From: Paraburkholderia dilworthii
GTDB lineage: Bacteria > Pseudomonadota > Gammaproteobacteria > Burkholderiales > Burkholderiaceae
Direction: 5' to 3'
NCBI RefSeq assembly: GCF_000472525.1
Contig: NZ_AWZT01000001.1
Coordinates: 626,045-690,044 of the forward strand
Length of the DNA: 64,000 bases
Shown here piece by piece: positions 56,461 to 64,000 of the stretch. Made by a program: the position numbers and the translations under genes. The notes under the pieces were generated by a model. The model saw nothing but the letters and a program-made list of their open reading frames with translations, had not been told where the DNA came from and ran no database searches. Every line of letters starts with the position of its first letter. Within the stretch, counting starts at the first letter, position 1.

Positions 56461-57863
56461 ATGCCCACCGACGGGTAACAGAACGAATCAGTCGAGCAGT
56501 CTCCGCCTTCGAGGCGAATCTGGTGAGCCCGGTAGCCATCGGGAAACCTCACCCAGAAATCGTCGGCGAGCGTCAGGCCGCCGCCCGAATCCGCATGCGC
56601 CATAACCTGCGCCGCGGGCACGCCGTTCGGATAGAACTGGTTGTCCCACGTCGAGTAAAGCGAGTTGGTCCAGTACACGCGCCGGCCGTCGCGGCTAATC
56701 TCGACCATCTGCGGGCCGCCCGCGAAAGGCTCGCCGTTCGGATGCGGCGTGCGCCGCACAATGCCGCCCAGATGAACCGAACCGGCGAGCTTCGGCTTGC
56801 GCGGCTCCGTCACGTCGTACTGGCGCATTTCGCCGGTGCCCCAGCAGGCGACATAGAGGAACTTGTCGTCGATGGAAAGATCGATGTCGGTGACGAGCGG
56901 CGGCACCGCGCCGAACCCTTGCAGCAACGGCGGCAGCGACGCCGGATCGGCCGGCTCGGGGGCAATGGTCGCCGTCTTCTCGATATGGAACTGGCCGCCT
57001 TCGCGCCACCATGTCCAGATCGAGCCTTCGAGATTGGTCGTATCGACCACCACGCCGATAAAGCCGTACTCACGGGCTGGATCGTGCGCGGGACGCACTT
57101 CGAGCGCCATCTGATGATTCGCGCCGAGGTCTATCGTCTGGACATTGCGCCGGGCGCGCAGATCCCAGAAGTGAACCGCGTGCCCGTACCTGTTCGACAG
57201 AAGATCCTCCGGCACGATGCCGTTCTCGAACTGCGGCGGCAACGCCCATTCGCTCGACACCATGTAGTCGCGCGGCAGATTCCACCAGAAATCGTAGTGT
57301 TTCTCCTGCAAGCCGCGATCGATTTCCCAACGGCCCAGCACGTCGAACGTTTCGCAGTCCATGATGAAGATGCCAGGCGGCCCGTCGGTGCCGTCCGGTC
57401 CCGCGCCGCCAAGCGTGCTGACGTAAATCCCCTCGGGTCCGCAATGAACCGTGTGCGGCCGCGAGTATCCGGTCTTGCGGAAGATCTCCTCGGGCTCGAT
57501 GATCTTGTGAATCCGCGCCTGCGTCGGATGCGGCTTCGTATCGACGATGTAAATGCGCGACGAGCGCATACCCGGAATGATCAGAAAGCGCCGTTCGAGA
57601 AACGCGTGGCCGGTCAGCGGCGAGAGCGCCGACGAGCAGGCATTCCAGCCGAAATGATGGAATTCGTCGCCTTTGTTCGGCACCGGCACCGTGTGAACCA
57701 CCTGGCTATAGGTCGGCGATCCGGGTTTGACGTCAATCACGGCGAGCGCATCGGGCTGCGAGAAATCGGGGCTGAGCAGCAGCGTGTACGCGTATTCTTC
57801 CGCGGGGGCGTCCATCGCGAGTTTCGGCGACGCGTGGAAGGTAGGATCGGGGCGCATACCCAT
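56457..57863 (-). CDS. mtoX: Methanethiol oxidase / selenium-binding protein (SBP56)
   Basis: 468 residues, a seven-bladed beta-propeller of the SBP56 family. KGDEFHHFGWNACSSAL, RPHTVHCGPEGIY, WALPPQFENG, and GAVPPLVTDIDLS are family segments; conserved His in HHFGW and HCGP and Cys in NACSS are likely copper or substrate ligands. Characterised members oxidise methanethiol with oxygen to formaldehyde, H2S and H2O2. The known periplasmic enzymes have export signals; none is evident here, so location is open. It overlaps the membrane gene downstream. Confidence 0.92.
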   Translation of the reverse strand: MGMRPDPTFHASPKLAMDAPAEEYAYTLLLSPDFSQPDALAVIDVKPGSPTYSQVVHTVPVPNKGDEFHHFGWNACSSALSPLTGHAFLERRFLIIPGMRSSRIYIVDTKPHPTQARIHKIIEPEEIFRKTGYSRPHTVHCGPEGIYVSTLGGAGPDGTDGPPGIFIMDCETFDVLGRWEIDRGLQEKHYDFWWNLPRDYMVSSEWALPPQFENGIVPEDLLSNRYGHAVHFWDLRARRNVQTIDLGANHQMALEVRPAHDPAREYGFIGVVVDTTNLEGSIWTWWREGGQFHIEKTATIAPEPADPASLPPLLQGFGAVPPLVTDIDLSIDDKFLYVACWGTGEMRQYDVTEPRKPKLAGSVHLGGIVRRTPHPNGEPFAGGPQMVEISRDGRRVYWTNSLYSTWDNQFYPNGVPAAQVMAHADSGGGLTLADDFWVRFPDGYRAHQIRLEGGDCSTDSFCYPSVGI

Positions 57864-58032
57864 GACGGCTTCTCCTCTGTCTGATCGGGGCGCGGGCTTG
57901 CCGCCGGAACGCGCTCCGGCTTTAGATGTAGTTCACCGCGGCGCCGAGAGCAACCGGAACTTTCATGGAGCTTGCCCGCATGGACGTCGGCAGCGCATGG
58001 TCCGGGAACGAGCGCCTTTAAACGCTTCGTCG

Positions 58033-58051
58033 GCGGACATCCGATGTCCGC
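58033..58051. promoter_or_regulatory. Inverted repeat between ssuA-like gene and mtoX
   Basis: GCGGACAT (58033-58040) and ATGTCCGC (58044-58051), perfect 8-bp arms around a 3-base centre, 11 bases after the ssuA-like stop and 170 bases before the mtoX start. It could be an operator for mtoX or a hairpin at the end of the upstream transcript. No T-run. Confidence 0.55.
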
Positions 58052-58061
58052 GCCTGCATCG

Positions 58062-59063
58062 TCATGCAAGATCCAGTGGTCCGGCCCTCAGCACGTCGAC
58101 GTGTTTCGGAATCAGACCGAGGTCGAGGAACGCATCCGCAATTAGCTGCTGCTCGCCGAGAATCGCGCGCGTGATGCGCTCGGTGCCGAACTGCTGGCGG
58201 GCCACGACAACATCCACGACCGCCTTCGGCAAGCCCCACAATTGCGCGAGTTCGCTCGACAGTGGGTCCTTGTTGCGGCTGCCCCATTGATCGACCTTTT
58301 CGATTTCCTCGATCACGATCCGTATCACGTCGGGATTCTTCGCCGCGTAACTCTGCGACGAGAAGTAGTAGCCGCGATTGCCTACCACGCCGCTCGCGTC
58401 CGCGAGTACGCGCGCGCCGAGCGACTTCTGCGCGGCAGCAAAGAACGGGTCCCAGATCACCCATGCGTCGATGGACGCGCGCTCGAACGCGGCGCGTGCG
58501 TCGGCCGGAGCGAGAAAGGCCACGTTCACATCGGCGTATTGCAGGCCATGCTGACGCAGCAGCTTGACGAGAAAGTAGTGAACGTTGCTGCCTCGATTGA
58601 GCGCGATTTTCTTGCCTTTCAGATCCGCTACCGAGCGGATTGGGGAGCCGGGCGGCACGAGCACGGCTTCGGATTGCGGACGGGGCACCGTGGCTGCCAC
58701 ATAGACGAGCGGCGCGCCGGCCGCCTGCGCGAAAATCGGCGGCGCTTCGCCGACATCGCCGAAATCGATCGAGCCGACGTTCAGTGCTTCGAGTTGCACG
58801 GGGCCAGCGGCGAACTCCGTCCAGCTGACCGATACGTTCAGCGGCGCGAGCCGCTTTTCGAGCGTGCCGCGCCCCTTCAGCACATTCAGGTAGCCCTTCT
58901 GATTGCCGATCCGCAATGAGCGCGGTGCCGCGGTTTTTGGCGCAGAAGCCGGCGCTTGCGCAAAGGAAAGCGGCGCGGCCACGGCGGATGCGGTGGCAGC
59001 CGCCGCGCCGACGGAAAGCTTCAGAAAAGTGCGGCGGTTGCGTGGTGTTGTTATCGTGGGCAT
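58062..59063 (-). CDS. SsuA-like aliphatic sulfonate binding protein, Tat-exported
   Basis: 333 residues. A twin-arginine signal (NRRTFLKLS) and an Ala-rich stretch to about residue 40 direct export by the Tat path. The mature part is a type II periplasmic binding protein of the SsuA/NrtT group: IGNQKGYLNVLKGRGTLE, EFAAGPVQLEALNVGSIDFG, GSPIRSVADLKGKKIAL, and WVIWDPFFAAAQ. Such proteins capture sulfonates, nitrates or taurine for an ABC transporter. No permease or ATPase gene follows. mtoX lies about 200 bases downstream on the same strand, which supports an organosulfur substrate. Confidence 0.87.
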   Translation of the reverse strand: MPTITTPRNRRTFLKLSVGAAAATASAVAAPLSFAQAPASAPKTAAPRSLRIGNQKGYLNVLKGRGTLEKRLAPLNVSVSWTEFAAGPVQLEALNVGSIDFGDVGEAPPIFAQAAGAPLVYVAATVPRPQSEAVLVPPGSPIRSVADLKGKKIALNRGSNVHYFLVKLLRQHGLQYADVNVAFLAPADARAAFERASIDAWVIWDPFFAAAQKSLGARVLADASGVVGNRGYYFSSQSYAAKNPDVIRIVIEEIEKVDQWGSRNKDPLSSELAQLWGLPKAVVDVVVARQQFGTERITRAILGEQQLIADAFLDLGLIPKHVDVLRAGPLDLA

Positions 59064-59380
59064 GGCGGTTGTCTGGTTAGGGATGCATGGCGAGCCATCC
59101 TACCTGCGGGCGCGAGGTCGGCGAACCGATCTTTCGCCGTAAGCAAATGACGAGAGGTGGAATAGACGCATAGACGCCTGGACGCGTACTTCGCATTCCA
59201 GCGCGTGGGTTCGCGCATCGAAGGCATGCCGGAGCTCGATGAGCCGCCGTCGCTGAACAGATCGGCGAGAATCTGCTCGATCTCGCGCGCAATGTTCTGG
59301 TCGCTCTCGCTGCCGGAACCGTTGGCGCCGAGCTGATGAATGAGCTGGTCTAGACGTTGGAGTTCGGCGGCTTCGATCAT
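59051..59380 (-). CDS. Possible small protein upstream of the ssuA-like gene
   Basis: 109 residues with no recognised domain. The first 45 residues look like a real, mostly alpha-helical segment (AAELQRLDQLIHQLGANG and IAREIEQILADLF). The rest is basic and irregular and overlaps the ssuA-like start by 13 bases. No clear ribosome site. The true gene may be shorter, or a frameshift may have lengthened it. The 182-base space to the AmiR-like gene is empty. Confidence 0.38.
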   Translation of the reverse strand: MIEAAELQRLDQLIHQLGANGSGSESDQNIAREIEQILADLFSDGGSSSSGMPSMREPTRWNAKYASRRLCVYSTSRHLLTAKDRFADLAPAGRMARHASLTRQPPCPR

Positions 59381-59562
59381 GATGGTCTCGCTCGAAAGGT
59401 GAAGGACGAGATCGGTTGAACGTGCGGGATCAGGCCCACTGTAGCAATGGGCTTTTTGTGGTTCGCAAGAGTTCGGAAGTCGACGACGCTACAGCGAAGC
59501 GACGAGCCGCATCGCCAGCGATGCGAGGATGTTGACGCACGTAAAGCGTTCGGTGTTCGGAA

Positions 59563-60183
59563 CTACGGCTTGGTCCGCTTGCCGAGCCCGAGCTTTTCCA
59601 TTCCCTCATAAGCGTCGATCACGATGGTCGCGATTTCGCCCACCGTGACGCGCAATTCCGTCGCGCGAGAGCGCATGTGCTCATAGGCTTCGTTTTCGCT
59701 GAGCCGATGTGCGTCGATCAGAATACGCATCGCGCGTTCGATATGACGGCGCGCCTTGATGGCTTCCTCGAGCTTGCCGATCTTTGCGTGCAGCCGCTGC
59801 TGATAACCCGACGACGCCCGCGCGAGCACGAGCGTGCTCAGCACGCCGGTGGAGCGATACGGCTTCGTGATGACGCCGTGCGCCTGCGTATCCAGCAGCA
59901 TCTTCAACGCGGTCGGATTCTCGTAGTCGGATAGCGCGATCAGCGTGGCTTGCGTATCGGCGGCGCTCCAATTACCCGCGTTCCTGATTTCCGGGCCGAC
60001 GAGAATAAATATCACATCGGCATCCGCGGGAAGATGGGCGGGTAGCGGCCAGACCGCGCGAACCGGGCAGCCTATGCGCCGCAACTGCTCTTCGAGCACG
60101 CTGCGGTCGTCGCCGGGCGGGTGAATCACCACCACGCGCAGCGTGCGCAGATCGTCGAATATGCGGCGCGCGCCCGCATTCAT
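59563..60183 (-). CDS. amiR: AmiR-like ANTAR antiterminator
   Basis: 206 residues. The first 120 resemble a receiver but have lost the phospho-acceptor Asp (the strand reads VIFILVGPEI), as in AmiR, which is controlled by AmiC rather than by phosphate. A coiled coil (about 130-150) leads to the ANTAR RNA-binding domain near the end (RHIERAMRILIDAHRLSENEAYEHMRS region). AmiR binds a leader RNA and prevents termination so that amidase genes are expressed. It overlaps the amiC-like stop by four bases. I saw no clear target hairpin before the amidase gene. Confidence 0.85.
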   Translation of the reverse strand: MNAGARRIFDDLRTLRVVVIHPPGDDRSVLEEQLRRIGCPVRAVWPLPAHLPADADVIFILVGPEIRNAGNWSAADTQATLIALSDYENPTALKMLLDTQAHGVITKPYRSTGVLSTLVLARASSGYQQRLHAKIGKLEEAIKARRHIERAMRILIDAHRLSENEAYEHMRSRATELRVTVGEIATIVIDAYEGMEKLGLGKRTKP

Positions 60184-61355
60184 ACCGGCTCTCCATCGAG
60201 CCAGAATTCCGCGAATCCATACGAAGTCAGATAAGGATCGGGTTTCACCGGACTACGGCCTTCCCAGACGATATCGAATGCGCCGTCGGGCCGGCACACG
60301 GCAATGCGCGGCGTGAGAACGGCGTGATTGTTCGCGCGGTCGATTCGCAGCACGCCTTCCGGCGAGTCGAATTCCACGTCGTACACCGCGTCCACCAGCT
60401 TCGCCGTATCGAGGCTTCTCGTTCGAGCCAGCGCGAGTGCGAACAGATGCACCTGGTTGTAGGCCATCTCGGACCACATGCTCGCAGGCTGTTCGCCAAA
60501 GCGCGCGCGCCACGATTTGAGGAAGCGCTGGTTGCCCGGCAGCGTCAGCGTATTCACGTAGCTCGCAGAAATGATGTGGTTGCCGCACAGTTCAGGACCG
60601 ATCATTCGCGTTTCGCCCTCGGTCATCGTCAAGCTTGCAATCGGGACACGTGCGGGATCGATTCCGCGCTCGCGATAGAGCTTGTAAAACGCACGCGCCC
60701 CCCGGCCAATCAACGTGGAAAATACCACGTCGGGCTCGACGGTCCTGATCTGCTCGACGACTTCCTGCAACGCCGCGGGCTCCGCGTCGCTAGGCAGATA
60801 GACTTCTTCGACAATCTCGCCGCCATGCTGCTCGACCATGTCGCGCATGATCCGGTTCGATTCTCGGGGATAAATATAATCGGCGCCAACCAGAAAAAAA
60901 CGCCGGCCGTGATTGCGCAACAGGTAAGCGGCCAGCTGCATGCTGTTCTGGTTCGGCACCGCGCCCGTGTAGATCACGTTCGGCGAATACTCGAATCCTT
61001 CGTAGATCGAGCAATACCAGAGCAGCGCGTTATAGCGTTCGATCACCGGCAGCACCGCCTTGCGGCTCGACGAAGTCGAGCAGCCGAAAATGACCGTGAC
61101 CTCGTCTTCCTGCAACATGCGCGACGCGAGTCTGCGGTATTCGTCAGGATCGCTTTTTGGATCGTAGGCGACAGGGTCGAGCAGGCGCCCGTCGATGCCG
61201 CCTGCCGCGTTGACTTCCTCGATCGCGAGCACCGTGCCGAAAAAATGCTCGGATTCCGTCGCCGCGGTCACGCCAGTACGCGAGAACAGCACGCCGATGC
61301 GCCAGCCGGCGTCGGCGGGCAACGGCTTCGCGGACTGTTGCGGGTTCGTCTCCAT
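60180..61355 (-). CDS. amiC: AmiC-like cytoplasmic amide sensor
   Basis: 391 residues of the type I periplasmic-binding fold (Peripla_BP_5/LIVBP type): IGVLFSRTGVTAATESEHFFG, IEEVNAAGGIDGR, VIFGCSTSSSRKAVLP, SEMAYNQVHLFALAL. No signal peptide is present; the start is polar. That is the mark of AmiC, which holds AmiR inactive until an amide binds, against a transport binding protein which would be exported. ATGA links it to amiR. It lies downstream of the amidase on the same strand. The ligand is likely a short-chain amide or urea, by inference. Confidence 0.87.
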   Translation of the reverse strand: METNPQQSAKPLPADAGWRIGVLFSRTGVTAATESEHFFGTVLAIEEVNAAGGIDGRLLDPVAYDPKSDPDEYRRLASRMLQEDEVTVIFGCSTSSSRKAVLPVIERYNALLWYCSIYEGFEYSPNVIYTGAVPNQNSMQLAAYLLRNHGRRFFLVGADYIYPRESNRIMRDMVEQHGGEIVEEVYLPSDAEPAALQEVVEQIRTVEPDVVFSTLIGRGARAFYKLYRERGIDPARVPIASLTMTEGETRMIGPELCGNHIISASYVNTLTLPGNQRFLKSWRARFGEQPASMWSEMAYNQVHLFALALARTRSLDTAKLVDAVYDVEFDSPEGVLRIDRANNHAVLTPRIAVCRPDGAFDIVWEGRSPVKPDPYLTSYGFAEFWLDGEPV

Positions 61356-61388
61356 GCTGTGTTCTCCTTGCTGCGGCTTTGCAATCGG

Positions 61389-62690
61389 CTAGGCTGCGGC
61401 GTGATGTGCGGCGGTTGCCGCGATGGCCCGCTCGACAAACGCGGCGGCGTCGAGGCAGCGTGCATCGTCCCACGGACGGCCGACAACCTGCACGCCGATA
61501 GGCGCGCCGCGCGTGCCCCGAAGACCGGGCACATTCACGCACGGACAGCCGAGCAAGGTCCAGTTGCGATTGAACGAAGGGTCTCCCGTCGAAGCGAGTC
61601 CGTCGGGCGCTTCGTCGGGTGCGCTCGGCGTCAGTAATGCCGTGACGCCGTCGAACAGTTCCGCGAGCCTCGCTTTTGCGCGAGTCATCGACGCACACGC
61701 GTTCGCATATGAAGCGGCATCGACTTTCGATGCACGCGCGAGAAAAGCAAACAGCATCGGCGACAGTTGCCCGCGATAACGATCGTACTCGAAGCCGAGC
61801 GCTTGCCATGCTTCATAGCTTTGAATCGTGTCGTGCGCGGCGATCAGATCGGCCATCCACGAGTCGAAGCGCACGCGGCGGATGCGGCCGCCCGAGTGTT
61901 CGATCGCTCGGATCGCGGAGTCCAGCACGTTGCTCGCATTCGCCGACGGCTCGGTCCACGGGTAGCTCTCCGGCACACCGAACACGGGGGCCTCGCCATG
62001 AGCTTCGGCTGCAAGCGGACGTCCGGTCAAAACCTGCGCGAAATAGGCCACGTCGCGCACGCCAGCAGCAAAGAGGCCGACCGTATCGAAAGACCACGAG
62101 AAGCATTTCATGCCGACCGTCGGCAGCATGTCGAACGTCGGCTTGAAGCCGGCGACGCCGCAAAACGACGCGGGCCGTATCGTCGAGCCGCCGGTCTGCG
62201 AACCGATTGCGAACGGCGCGATCCCCGCTGCGACGGCGGCGGCCGAACCCGACGACGAGCCGCCAGCGGTGCGGCCAGAATCGCACGGATTGCGCGTGAC
62301 GGTCGGCGCCATATAGGCGAACTCGCTCGTCACGGTCTTGCCCACGATTACGCCGCCGTTGCGCTTGAGCAGCGTGACGATCGCGGCGTCGGCCTTTGGT
62401 CGATGTCCTTCGTAGATCGGCGAGCCGTAGGACGTGACGAAGTCCCCGGTTTCGAAGATGTCCTTCACCGCAATGGGCATGCCGGCAAGCGGGCCTTGCG
62501 CTGCAAGGGCGTTTTGGGCAGCGCTCTCGCGGCTCGCGACGGCCGTCATCGCTCGAACGTCGGCGTCGATTTCCTCGATGCGCGCGAGCGATTCGAGCAC
62601 AAGACGGCTGCGCTCACGCGGGTCGTTCGCCGTTCGCTCGAGCAGCGCGTGGGCGCTGAGCGGTCGATAGAATGATTGTGCAGTGGTCAT
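61389..62690 (-). CDS. Amidase-signature-family amidase
   Basis: 433 residues of the amidase signature family. The catalytic triad is visible as Lys in PIAVKDIFETGD, cis-Ser in SQTGGSTIRP and the nucleophile Ser in the same loop region, with GGSSSGSAAAVAAG as the signature. It hydrolyses amides to acids and ammonia in the cytoplasm. Downstream on the same strand are the amiC- and amiR-like genes, and upstream two Urt/Liv-type ABC ATPases, so amide uptake and hydrolysis are probably controlled as one unit. The ATG at 62690 starts the conserved part; frame is open to 62801. Confidence 0.9.
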   Translation of the reverse strand: MTTAQSFYRPLSAHALLERTANDPRERSRLVLESLARIEEIDADVRAMTAVASRESAAQNALAAQGPLAGMPIAVKDIFETGDFVTSYGSPIYEGHRPKADAAIVTLLKRNGGVIVGKTVTSEFAYMAPTVTRNPCDSGRTAGGSSSGSAAAVAAGIAPFAIGSQTGGSTIRPASFCGVAGFKPTFDMLPTVGMKCFSWSFDTVGLFAAGVRDVAYFAQVLTGRPLAAEAHGEAPVFGVPESYPWTEPSANASNVLDSAIRAIEHSGGRIRRVRFDSWMADLIAAHDTIQSYEAWQALGFEYDRYRGQLSPMLFAFLARASKVDAASYANACASMTRAKARLAELFDGVTALLTPSAPDEAPDGLASTGDPSFNRNWTLLGCPCVNVPGLRGTRGAPIGVQVVGRPWDDARCLDAAAFVERAIAATAAHHAAA

Positions 62691-62709
62691 GGAGTGAGTG
62701 CCGCGCCGG

Positions 62710-63417
62710 TCAGACGCGCAGATGTTCATAGATCGATGCGGCTGCCGCTTCGTCCTTCGCGTTGCCTTCGTCGATGATTTCGCCTTGCTTGAGCACCGCA
62801 TACCGGTCCGCGACCTTCAGCGCAAAAGGCACGTTCTGTTCGATCAGCAGCAGCGTCGTGCCGTGACGGCTGCGCTCCCACAACAGCGCCTCGGCGAGCC
62901 GGTCGATCACCGACGGCTGCAAGCCCTCGGTGATTTCATCGAGCAGAATGATCGACGGGCGCATCATCAGCGCACGCGCCACCAGCAGCATCTTCTGTTC
63001 GCCGCCTGACAGCGTGCCGGCATACTGACGCAGACGGCTTCCGAATACAGGAAAAACCGGTTCGATTTCGGCAAAGCGCTCGTCGAACACCGACACGTTC
63101 GCAAGCCCGAGCCGCAGGTTGTCGCGAATGCTGAGATCCTGGAATAACGCATGCTCCTGCGGTGCATAGGCGATGCCCGCCCGCGCGATCCGGTGCGGCG
63201 GCAGACGCGTGATGTCCTGTCCATGCACGTGAACGGCGCCGCTCTGCTTGGGCAGATAACCCATGATGGTCTTCAGCAGCGTGGTCTTGCCCATGCCGTT
63301 CTTGCCAAGCAGCGCAACGGCCTCGCCGTTGCCGACGCTGAACGACAGCTTGCGAAGTACGACCGACGCCTTGTATCCGCTTGTCACGTCCTTCAGGTTC
63401 AACGCAATCTCGCTCAC
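62710..63417 (-). CDS. ABC transporter ATPase, UrtE/LivF-like
   Basis: 235 residues, a full ATPase of the branched-chain amino acid/urea type. Walker A is GKNGMGKTT, the signature is LSGGEQKML, Walker B is IILLDEITEG, and the switch His is expected in LIEQNV-type sequence just after. It drives uptake of amides, urea or amino acids with a partner permease. The GTG at 63417 overlaps the stop of the upstream ATPase gene (GTGA). The amidase begins 20 bases after its stop, so all are likely one operon. Confidence 0.92.
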   Translation of the reverse strand: MSEIALNLKDVTSGYKASVVLRKLSFSVGNGEAVALLGKNGMGKTTLLKTIMGYLPKQSGAVHVHGQDITRLPPHRIARAGIAYAPQEHALFQDLSIRDNLRLGLANVSVFDERFAEIEPVFPVFGSRLRQYAGTLSGGEQKMLLVARALMMRPSIILLDEITEGLQPSVIDRLAEALLWERSRHGTTLLLIEQNVPFALKVADRYAVLKQGEIIDEGNAKDEAAAASIYEHLRV

Positions 63418-64000
63418 GAGGCCTCCCGTTGTGGTGCTGCGCCGACAGACGCGTTGCTCTGCCGGTCCGTCTGCGACTCGGCCTGCGCCGTGCCCGCATA
63501 GATCGTTCTGACGAGCTCCGAGTTGACCACCTCCTCGAAATTGCCTTGCATCACGATGCGCCCCTGATGCAACACGACGATGCGGGTGGCGATGCCAGCA
63601 ACGAAGTCGAGGTCGTGCTCGACCAGCAGACAACACAGTTTATAGCGGTGTGCCAGCGAGGCGAGCACGTTGCCGATCTGCGTGCGCTCGGTTTTCGTGA
63701 GGCCAGCGGTCGGCTCGTCGAGCAGCACGATACGCGGTTCCAGCGCGAGCACCATCGCCAGTTCGAGGGCCTGCTGCTCGCCATGCGAGAGATCCTTCGC
63801 CACCGCGCCAAGCTTGCGGTCGAGATTCGTGGTGCGGACCACCTCCATCGCATACGGCGGCAACGCAAGCGTGGCCGAGCGACCCGTTAGCGACGGCCGC
63901 TCGATCAGCGTACCGGCAATGCGCAGGCATTGCGCCACCGTGAGCGTTTCGAAGATGTTGGCGTTCTGGAACTTGCGCCCGAGGCCGAAACGCACGCAAC
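63414..64000 (-). CDS. ABC transporter ATPase, UrtD/LivG-like (5' end outside window)
   Basis: The C-terminal 194 residues or so of a second ATPase of the same transporter. Its first visible residues (GLGRKFQNANIFETLTV) follow the Q-loop region of UrtD-type proteins. The signature is LSHGEQQALELAM, Walker B is IVLLDEPTAGL and the switch His is in LLVEHDLDF. Walker A lies beyond the window edge. It pairs with UrtE/LivF downstream. GRKFQ is more usual in urea-type (UrtD) than in LivG proteins, which favours urea or short amides. Confidence 0.9.
   Translation of the reverse strand, partial: CVRFGLGRKFQNANIFETLTVAQCLRIAGTLIERPSLTGRSATLALPPYAMEVVRTTNLDRKLGAVAKDLSHGEQQALELAMVLALEPRIVLLDEPTAGLTKTERTQIGNVLASLAHRYKLCCLLVEHDLDFVAGIATRIVVLHQGRIVMQGNFEEVVNSELVRTIYAGTAQAESQTDRQSNASVGAAPQREAS

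Noticed and set aside
56352..57884. 510-residue plus-strand frame
   Set aside because: Antisense to mtoX, with no domain.
60324..61637. 437-residue plus-strand frame
   Set aside because: Antisense to the amiC-like gene, His/Arg-rich, no domain.

Overview
The window looks like part of a chromosome from a high-GC betaproteobacterium of the Burkholderiaceae, most likely Paraburkholderia or Burkholderia. This is an inference from base composition, codon use and protein families, not from a marker gene. It carries about 60 protein genes. I saw no rRNA, tRNA, CRISPR array, insertion sequence or phage gene. Both edges cut genes: an ATP-dependent DNA ligase on the left and an ABC-transporter ATPase on the right.

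Layout, left to right. Bases 1-6700: ligase end, a lone receiver protein, a stress-type SDR dehydrogenase, and a PaoABC-like molybdenum aldehyde oxidoreductase operon. Bases 6850-16930: PRC-barrel protein, glycogen debranching enzyme GlgX, a PerM/AI-2E-type membrane protein with an extra C-terminal domain, a Rieske-FAD reductase, and a hybrid sensor kinase. Bases 17020-28980: central carbon genes (class I aldolase, 6-phosphogluconate dehydrogenase, phosphoketolase plus acetate kinase) mixed with small housekeeping and stress genes. Bases 28990-33380: a lone SLATT-like 2TM protein, a 5'-truncated acyl-CoA-dehydrogenase relic, UdgX and a DUF72 protein.

Bases 33418-40596 hold the most unusual block. 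A four-gene operon (PAS kinase, CheY-like receiver, CheC-like phosphatase, receiver with an eroded HD-GYP domain) is divergent from a periplasmic binding protein and a second membrane kinase. The two kinases share a near-identical H-box region. No other chemotaxis gene is in view, so this reads as a private phosphorelay with its own CheY phosphatase.

Bases 40700-48110: a TetR regulator with two matching palindromes and its probable target operon (SDR and MDR oxidoreductases), then two divergent GH13 enzymes and a lipoprotein sugar dehydrogenase. Bases 48270-55680: a KfrA-like coiled-coil protein, an EEP nuclease plus phospholipase D-VTT operon, a secreted aldose 1-epimerase and a DUF2795 protein. 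Bases 55780-59060: a sulfur-themed group (methanethiol oxidase/SBP56, a membrane partner, an SsuA-like binding protein). Bases 59560-64000: an amide-utilisation locus (AmiR-like antiterminator, cytoplasmic AmiC-like sensor, amidase, two Urt/Liv-type ABC ATPases).

A recurring structural oddity is short degenerate tandem repeats between genes, with unit lengths of 6 to 14 bp. They occur at six places and none matches an obvious known element.
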